DNA of 5,737 nt from Deltaproteobacteria bacterium (lineage in GTDB: Bacteria; Myxococcota_A; Polyangia; Palsa-1104; JAEUJZ01): NCBI GenBank assembly GCA_017990795.1, contig JAGNNG010000149.1, positions 1-5,737 on the forward strand, in the 5' to 3' direction. Position numbers and translations under genes: made by a program. Shown in pieces: positions 1 through 4,141 of this stretch. The notes beneath the pieces were generated by a model that was given only the letters and a program-made list of their open reading frames with translations, had not been told where the DNA came from and searched no databases. The first letter of the stretch is position 1; each line of letters starts with the position of its first letter.

Positions 1-939
1 TCTGTGGGGCGGCTGGACTACAACACCGAAGGAGCCTTGCTGCTCACCAACGATGGCGAGCTAGCCCATGCGCTGATGCACCCGAGCATGGGCGTTCCCA
101 AGGTCTATCACGCCAAGTTTCGCGGCACCGTCGGAAAGGAGCAGCTTCATCGCCTACGCGGTGGAGTTGATTTGCCGCCACCTCGCCCCTTGTCGCCGAC
201 GGGTAAGCCACTGCCGCTGCCGCCGGGAGCCAATCGTCCTGAGCGGACTGCTCCAGCGACGGTTGATATCGTTACCAGCACGGGCCGGCACACCTGGCTG
301 CAGTTCATCTTGCACGAAGGCAAGAACCGCCAGATTCACCGCATGGCCGAGGCTGTTGGTAGCTCGCTGCTCAAGCTGATTCGAGTTGAGTATGCAGGTC
401 TTGATATCAGCAACCTGGAACTAAATGGCTATCGTGCGCTCCAGCCAGCAGAGGTTATGACGCTTCGTCAGAGCGTCGGCCTCTCGCACTTGCCCGTTGA
501 GCCGGGGCCCGTGCCCAAAAAGAAAATGCAAGAGCCAGAGCCGGTTGGTGCCAAGCGTAGCGAGCGACCGACGCCGCCAGCCCGTGCCCAGCCTTCGCGT
601 TCCCACCGAGATGTTGATTTTGATGAGGCACCGCGTCGGCTTGGGGACGGCCCTAGGCCAGTACGCGAAAAGCCTGCTGTGGCGCGGCCTCCTGCTGCAC
701 GTCCTCCGCGTGAGTCGGCGGTTACTGCTACGGCGGAGTCACCGCCACGTCGCACTCCACGACCGCTACGTGCGCCAGCTTCCCCGCCGCCCGCTCGGGG
801 TGCTGGGGGCCGATCCTCGGCTTACCATCCCCCGCTACGTCGGGACCGAGAGCAAGCCGCGCGCGCTCGCTCCTCGGGCCTGCCGATGCGATCGCCCTAC
901 GGCAGTCGTGAGCGTCCATCAGACGGTCCGCAGCGCTAA
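1..939 (+). CDS. RsuA/RluB-family rRNA pseudouridine synthase, 3' part (start outside window)
   Basis: This enzyme family isomerises a specific uridine in rRNA to pseudouridine during ribosome assembly in the cytoplasm. The visible part opens directly on the catalytic motif GRLDYNTEG (Asp codon at 16-18), followed by LLLTNDGELAH, the KVYHAKFRG strand and, near codon 105, EGKNRQIHRMAEAVG and LIRVEYAGL, the C-terminal signature of the RsuA/RluB/RluE/RluF group. The N-terminal S4 RNA-binding domain expected in this family would lie upstream of the window. The GTG at 4-6 is the Val of the motif and not a start; the frame is open from base 1. Two oddities are a Pro-rich insertion of roughly 15-20 residues after GVDLPPP and a tail of about 147 residues from near base 496, rich in Pro, Arg and Ala. 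E. coli RluB also has a basic tail, so RluB-like is the best guess, but the target uridine cannot be read from sequence. Family call is firm; subfamily is not. Confidence 0.93.
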   Translation, partial: SVGRLDYNTEGALLLTNDGELAHALMHPSMGVPKVYHAKFRGTVGKEQLHRLRGGVDLPPPRPLSPTGKPLPLPPGANRPERTAPATVDIVTSTGRHTWLQFILHEGKNRQIHRMAEAVGSSLLKLIRVEYAGLDISNLELNGYRALQPAEVMTLRQSVGLSHLPVEPGPVPKKKMQEPEPVGAKRSERPTPPARAQPSRSHRDVDFDEAPRRLGDGPRPVREKPAVARPPAARPPRESAVTATAESPPRRTPRPLRAPASPPPARGAGGRSSAYHPPLRRDREQAARARSSGLPMRSPYGSRERPSDGPQR

Positions 940-1012
940 CCCGACCTGCTTTCCTCCCTCTGATTCCTTCCGCTGCCACGTCCTGTGTCAGCATTCCCCC
1001 TGTCTTCCTGCT
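940..1012 (+). terminator. possible Rho-dependent termination region (C-rich, G-poor)
   Basis: Immediately after the stop of the pseudouridine synthase, bases 941-1010 contain 31 C, 23 T, 11 G and 5 A by hand count: 77% pyrimidine with C far above G. That is the composition expected of a Rho loading (rut) site. No GC hairpin followed by a T run was found here. The call is inference from composition and position only. Confidence 0.25.
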
Positions 1013-1018
1013 TTATTA

Positions 1019-1024
1019 TATAAT
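1019..1024 (+). promoter_or_regulatory. candidate -10 element TATAAT before the TPR gene
   Basis: A perfect TATAAT lies inside an AT-rich island (1012-1027) in an otherwise C-rich gap. No -35 hexamer resembling TTGACA is found 16-19 bases upstream; that region reads as C and T runs. If used, transcription would begin near 1031, leaving a leader of about 20 bases before the ATG at 1051. The missing -35 suggests either an activator-dependent promoter or chance. Confidence 0.4.
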
Positions 1025-1050
1025 TAAGACCTACAGTGGGGGCGGCATTC

Positions 1051-1848
1051 ATGTCATTCCAGAGGTTGTGCCGATCTGGCTATCCATATTGGGCGGTTTC
1101 CTTCTCAATGTTGATAGCTTGCACCTTAACGCAAGACGCTAGCGCGCGTTCATATAAGCGTCGCGTACGCGCCGTTAATGAATGTAAGAGTGAAAAGCAG
1201 GTATCGGAAGCAGATGCGGATAAGGCCCGTCGCTACTTTGAAAGTGGGATGATTTATTATCAAACCAAGGATTATGTCAAAGCCCGCGATGAGTTCCGCA
1301 CTGCTTATGAGATTTCCAATGCCCCAGATTTTCTCGTAAACTTAGCATCAGTATCGTCAAAATTACGTGCCTATGGAGATGCTGTTAAGTACCTAGACCA
1401 ATATATTGCAGAGTGTCCGAACTCGCCGGATCTTGCCGCTGCGATTCAGCGTCGGGACGACATGATGATTGCGCAGACCATCAAGGAAGGCGAGGAGCCG
1501 CCGCCCGAGCGCATACCGCCGCCGCCCAAGCCGGCACTGGCGCTCATGGGGGCGGGGGCTGGGTTGCTTCTGATTGGAGCGGGACTTGGTGGTGGTGCCA
1601 TTGCCGCCGCCAAGCAAGTCGGGGCCCCTGACGCCGTTGGTGTGGTGCGAGAGTTTGACGAAAACTGGGCGGCCATCGAGTCTCGCGGAAGGTCGCTGTC
1701 GGCAGCTGCGATTGCCCTGGATGTGGTAGGTGGAGCGGCGCTGGCGGCTGGCGCAATTTGGACTGGGCTTTGGTATCAGCAGCGTGATGGCATTTCTTTG
1801 ACGCTTGCCCCTCGGCCAGGGGGGATTTTGGTATTGGGGAGGTTTTGA
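1051..1848 (+). CDS. TPR-containing envelope protein with two C-terminal membrane segments
   Basis: The product has 265 residues from the ATG at 1051. In order: a basic N-terminus and hydrophobic stretch (residues about 11-30) that looks like a signal peptide; TPR-like helices at about 56-120 (RRYFESGMIYYQTKDYVKAR, then NAPDFLVNLASVSSKLRAYG); a Pro-rich linker (148-161); a Gly/Ala-rich membrane segment (about 162-188); a loop; a second membrane segment (about 217-241); and a short tail ending GGILVLGRF. This architecture is familiar from myxobacterial proteins of unknown function; TPRs bind other proteins. Processing is unclear: LIAC at residues 21-24 fits a lipobox, while DASA at about 30-33 fits signal peptidase I. 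A GTG at 1036 in the same frame is an alternative start; I prefer the ATG because the signal peptide then has normal length and the distance to the TATAAT is reasonable. The stop overlaps the next gene by one base. The 5' half is much poorer in GC than the 3' half. Confidence 0.8.
   Translation: MSFQRLCRSGYPYWAVSFSMLIACTLTQDASARSYKRRVRAVNECKSEKQVSEADADKARRYFESGMIYYQTKDYVKARDEFRTAYEISNAPDFLVNLASVSSKLRAYGDAVKYLDQYIAECPNSPDLAAAIQRRDDMMIAQTIKEGEEPPPERIPPPPKPALALMGAGAGLLLIGAGLGGGAIAAAKQVGAPDAVGVVREFDENWAAIESRGRSLSAAAIALDVVGGAALAAGAIWTGLWYQQRDGISLTLAPRPGGILVLGRF
1836..1843 (+). promoter_or_regulatory. strong Shine-Dalgarno for the Cys-rich lipoprotein
   Basis: GGGGAGGT ends four bases before the ATG at 1848 and lies within the last codons of the TPR gene. 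It settles the start at 1848 rather than at the TTG at 1845, and together with the TGATG overlap indicates translational coupling of the two genes. Confidence 0.75.
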
Positions 1849-2219
1849 TGTTCCCACAAATCTCGTTATCAGCCTTGCGCGGGCTGGCATTGATGGCGCT
1901 GGCGCTATCGACCACCGTCAGTTGCTATAATCCGGACTATAGTAATATTTTATATAGCTGCAATCGCGGAATTGAATGTCCAGACGGATTGGGCTGCTTT
2001 CAGAAAACGGGGTTTTGTGCTTATTCCGTTGCTGGCTGTCGTGAGGGTGGCTATCTAATAGAAACGGATCGCTATATCTGCCCTGGCGATGCCAATAACT
2101 GCATGGTTGGCTATGGATCGTGCCCTGCCACTTTCAGTGTTGACTATTGTTCGCCAAATCCCAGTCAGAGCTCTAATATGGATATTGCCAAGTGCTTTTA
2201 TTGTTGTAAGCAGAACTAG
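1848..2219 (+). CDS. Cys-rich lipoprotein, function unknown
   Basis: A 123-residue protein beginning with a typical lipoprotein signal: Arg at 11, a Leu/Ala-rich core at 13-20, then STTVSC with the candidate lipid-modified Cys at residue 26. Thr at -3 of the lipobox is not the favoured residue, so the lipid anchor is likely rather than certain. The mature part holds 13 Cys, including Cys26, in about 98 residues, with a compact module C-x5-C-x5-C-x6-C (SCNRGIECPDGLGCFQKTGFC spacing) and a CFYCC motif close to the C-terminus. Such spacing suggests disulfide-bonded periplasmic or surface domains, and similar CPDGLxC modules are common in predicted lipoproteins of Myxococcota. It overlaps the TPR gene (TGATG), so both are probably made in a fixed ratio and may form a complex. 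GC is about 45% over 1921-2220, lower than holA next to it. No enzymatic motif is seen. Confidence 0.82.
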   Translation: MFPQISLSALRGLALMALALSTTVSCYNPDYSNILYSCNRGIECPDGLGCFQKTGFCAYSVAGCREGGYLIETDRYICPGDANNCMVGYGSCPATFSVDYCSPNPSQSSNMDIAKCFYCCKQN

Positions 2220-2300
2220 CGACTATTTGCGTAATTCGCTGTCGTTTTGTCTTCTGGGCTAGTGATTGTGCAATAGCTCGCTGTCTCCCGCCCATAGATG

Positions 2301-2331
2301 TTGACAGTGGACTGCGCGGCTGCGCTACAGT
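2301..2331 (+). promoter_or_regulatory. candidate promoter for holA (TTGACA ... TACAGT)
   Basis: A perfect -35 hexamer TTGACA (2301-2306) is followed after 19 bases by TACAGT (2326-2331), a four-of-six match to the -10 consensus. The spacer is slightly long. Initiation would be expected about 2338-2340, that is, at the ATG of holA itself, which would give a leaderless mRNA. The absence of any Shine-Dalgarno before 2340 agrees with this. Confidence 0.4.
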
Positions 2332-2339
2332 CGCGGCCC

Positions 2340-3362
2340 ATGGCTGCCCCTCCCAGCAAAGTACAAGATCCCCTAGAACCGCTGATGAGTCTGCTGTGTC
2401 AAGGCTCGGCGCCACCGCTGGTGTATTTGGCTGGCAAAGAGCGGTTCCTAATCGACCGCGCTGTGGAGGCCGTTAAGGCCGTAGTTCTCGACGGGCCGAC
2501 CCGTGATTTTAACTATGATGCGCTGGTGGCCAAGGAGGCGGGAGCGCAGAAGATTCAGGCGTGTGCGCGAACGCTACCAATGATGGCCAAGCGTCGCTTG
2601 GTGTTGGTTCGGGAGGCCGACGAGCTGTCTGCCGATGAGCTATCGGCCTTGTCTCGCTATGTTGAAAACCCGTCTGCAGAGACGTGCCTTTGTTTTGTGG
2701 CAGAGAAAGTCGATCTGCGGCTTAAGTTTTTTACTGCATTTAAGAAGCACGGCCTGCTGATTAAAGTAGAGCCGCTAACCGAGCGTCAGCTGCCCGGCTT
2801 TGTTGAGGGCGAAGCCAAGCGCCTCAAGGTTGCCCTGGAGCCGGGGGCCGCAGCACGGCTATCCGAGGAAATTGGTGCCGACTTGGGCCAGCTCGTCGAT
2901 GCGCTGGTGCGACTGTCTTGCTATGTGGCGGCAGGCAGCCCAATTCGGGTCGCAGACATTGAAGAGGTCGTAGCAACGACGCGGCAGCACTCGGTGTTCG
3001 AGCTGATTGATGCGGTGGGTAGTGGTGACCGGTCGGGGGCGCTGACGCTGCTGTCGGGGATGATGGCACTGCGGGAGCCTGCGCTGCGGCTTCTGGCGAT
3101 GCTGGCTCGGCATGTGCGGCAGCTCTGGCAGACTGCAGACTTGCTTGCGACCGGTCGCGGTGGCGCCTCTGAGGTCGCAAGCACGCTCGGGGTGATGCCG
3201 TTTATTGCGACCAAGCTGCTCGACCAGGCTCGGAAGCTAAGCCTGCCGCGCGTGGCTGCAATGCACGAAGCGATCTTTCATGTCGATCGCGCTTTGAAAG
3301 TTTCAAAGGTGGATGATCAGCGCTTGATGGAACAGCTGGTTCTACGATTGTGCAGTCGGTAG
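2340..3362 (+). CDS. holA: DNA polymerase III, delta subunit
   Basis: HolA is the clamp-loader subunit that opens the beta sliding clamp so that it can be loaded on primed DNA at the replication fork. From the ATG at 2340 the protein has 340 residues, close to the 343 of E. coli HolA. Family features in order: LVYLAGKERFLIDRAV (27-42, the degenerate AAA+ N-terminus), RTLPMMAKRRLVLVREADEL (77-96, the typical small-residue/LP...KRLVLV strand), the KVEPLTERQLPGFV segment (142-155), the lid helix GADLGQLVDALVRL (179-192), VFELIDAVGSGD (219-230), MLARHVRQLW (254-263) and the C-terminal helix KVSKVDDQRLMEQLVLRLC (320-338). No intact Walker A is present, as expected for delta. An in-frame ATG at 2298 would add 14 residues but they do not look like the family N-terminus and would overlap the promoter-like sequence. 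The gene converges on rpsT, a neighbour of holA in several other bacteria such as Bacillus. Confidence 0.93.
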   Translation: MAAPPSKVQDPLEPLMSLLCQGSAPPLVYLAGKERFLIDRAVEAVKAVVLDGPTRDFNYDALVAKEAGAQKIQACARTLPMMAKRRLVLVREADELSADELSALSRYVENPSAETCLCFVAEKVDLRLKFFTAFKKHGLLIKVEPLTERQLPGFVEGEAKRLKVALEPGAAARLSEEIGADLGQLVDALVRLSCYVAAGSPIRVADIEEVVATTRQHSVFELIDAVGSGDRSGALTLLSGMMALREPALRLLAMLARHVRQLWQTADLLATGRGGASEVASTLGVMPFIATKLLDQARKLSLPRVAAMHEAIFHVDRALKVSKVDDQRLMEQLVLRLCSR

Positions 3363-3398
3363 CGTTGTAGTACCGACTCTAAGGAACATTCTTAAGAA

Positions 3399-3436
3399 GC
3401 GATGCGTGAAGCGCGCAAGGGAGCACGCTTCGTCGC
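3399..3436. repeat. imperfect inverted repeat between convergent holA and rpsT
   Basis: Outer arms GCGA (3399-3402) and TCGC (3433-3436) and inner arms GAAGCG (3408-3413) and CGCTTC (3426-3431) can fold into an interrupted hairpin with a 12-base loop. It sits in the 97-base gap between two convergent stop codons, where a shared terminator would be expected. No T run follows on either strand, so it is not a textbook intrinsic terminator. Confidence 0.3.
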
Positions 3437-3459
3437 AAATGCGCTGCGAAAAGAAGTAG

Positions 3460-3924
3460 TTAAGCCTTCTTTGCGGCGGCTTTGGTGGTCTTTGCGGGCT
3501 TCTCAGCAGCGGCTGGAGCTTCGGCCTTTACTGCTTTTGCTTTGACTGCGGGCTTCTCAGCAGCAGCTTTCGCTTCAGCCTTGGCTGCAGCGGCCTTGGT
3601 GATGATCTTCTTAGGCTGCTTCTTCGGCGTAGCCGACGAGGGGGCCGTGCGATCTTTGGCGGTCTTGTTAAGAGCCAGGGTCAGTCGAGAAATCTTGCGT
3701 GCGGCGGTCTTCTTGTGGATGACGCCTTTGGATGCCGCGCGAGCCAGCTGGCTGACGGCAACTGCAATCGACTCACCGACCTGGGCGATGTCTGCTTTGG
3801 TATCGGAGAGCGTGGTCCGCGCGCGCTTTACTTTGGTGCGCATTGCGGTGAGGTGGTTCAGGTTGCGGGCGCGGCGCTTGATGCGCTGACGGTTCCGTTT
3901 TTCAGCAGACTTGATGTTGGCCAA
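3460..3924 (-). CDS. rpsT: 30S ribosomal protein S20 with long Lys/Ala C-terminal tail
   Basis: S20 is a primary binder of 16S rRNA and helps fold the 30S subunit body. The first 89 or so residues are a clean S20: MANIKSAEKRNRQRIKRRARN, LTAMRTKVKRA, then ASKGVIHKKTAARKISRLTLALNK. S20 is normally about 85-90 residues; here the protein has 154 because of a tail of about 65 residues made almost entirely of Lys, Ala, Pro and Glu, resembling histone H1 or other nucleic-acid-binding tails. The start codon is TTG (3922-3924 on the + strand reads CAA), placed by the family N-terminus MANIKSA and by a GGAGG six bases upstream. E. coli rpsT also starts with UUG and is autoregulated at translation, so similar control is plausible. 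The gene has its own promoter-like sequence upstream and converges on holA. Confidence 0.96.
   Translation of the reverse strand: MANIKSAEKRNRQRIKRRARNLNHLTAMRTKVKRARTTLSDTKADIAQVGESIAVAVSQLARAASKGVIHKKTAARKISRLTLALNKTAKDRTAPSSATPKKQPKKIITKAAAAKAEAKAAAEKPAVKAKAVKAEAPAAAEKPAKTTKAAAKKA
3494..3564. repeat. direct repeat of 17 bases with 54-base period inside rpsT tail
   Basis: GCGGGCTTCTCAGCAGC occurs at 3494-3510 and again at 3548-3564. The 54-base period is exactly 18 codons and corresponds to a repeated protein unit of the form EAxAAAEKPA in the S20 tail. It points to expansion of the tail by tandem duplication within the reading frame. Confidence 0.85.
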
Positions 3925-3930
3925 GAGAGT

Positions 3931-3935
3931 CCTCC
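3931..3935 (-). promoter_or_regulatory. Shine-Dalgarno GGAGG of rpsT
   Basis: Read on the - strand, GGAGG is followed by six bases and then the TTG start codon at 3924-3922. A full-strength ribosome binding site next to a weak start codon decides the start and is an unusual pairing. Confidence 0.85.
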
Positions 3936-3960
3936 AAGTGGAATTGAGAAAAGTACCGCT

Positions 3961-3991
3961 ATCTTTAGTGGGTTAGCTAAGAGCCTGTCAA
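3961..3991 (-). promoter_or_regulatory. candidate sigma70-type promoter of rpsT
   Basis: On the - strand a perfect TTGACA (3991-3986) is followed after 18 bases by TAAAGA (3967-3962), a weak -10. Transcription would start near 3955, giving a leader of about 30 bases with the GGAGG in it. The position and the perfect -35 support it; the -10 is only a three-of-six match. Confidence 0.55.
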
Positions 3992-4141
3992 GCATAGTGA
4001 CTAGAAAACATGGGCCATTTTGTTACTGGCTTTGTAAAAGCATGCAAAGACAGCCGCGTAACTTGCGTGTTTGGTCACATAGCTGTTTTTAGTACACCGA
4101 CGAGCTCTCGGTCATGAATCGGTAGGTTGCGTGACGGCTGG

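Noticed and set aside
4..6. GTG as the start of the pseudouridine synthase
   Set aside because: It encodes the Val just before the catalytic GRLD motif, and the S4 domain and half the catalytic domain would be missing; the gene simply runs in from the left.
497..1027. Open frame overlapping the pseudouridine synthase tail on the same strand
   Set aside because: The product is Arg/Leu/Cys-rich without any family pattern, and the GC-rich low-complexity tail in the other frame explains its openness.
1393..1915. Several open frames antisense to the TPR gene
   Set aside because: They appear only in the GC-rich part of that gene, have no start signal and resemble no family.
2220..2297. Terminator or small RNA between the lipoprotein gene and holA
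   Set aside because: No stable hairpin with a T run and no convincing promoter were found in this gap.
3482..3889. Hydrophobic Ala/Phe-rich frame antisense to rpsT that looks like a membrane protein
   Set aside because: It is the mirror of the Lys/Ala codons of S20, and S20 is certain.
4096..4112. ACCGA/TCGGT hairpin after the unrecognised gene as an intrinsic terminator
   Set aside because: The stem is only five pairs and, on the - strand, is followed by A residues instead of T.
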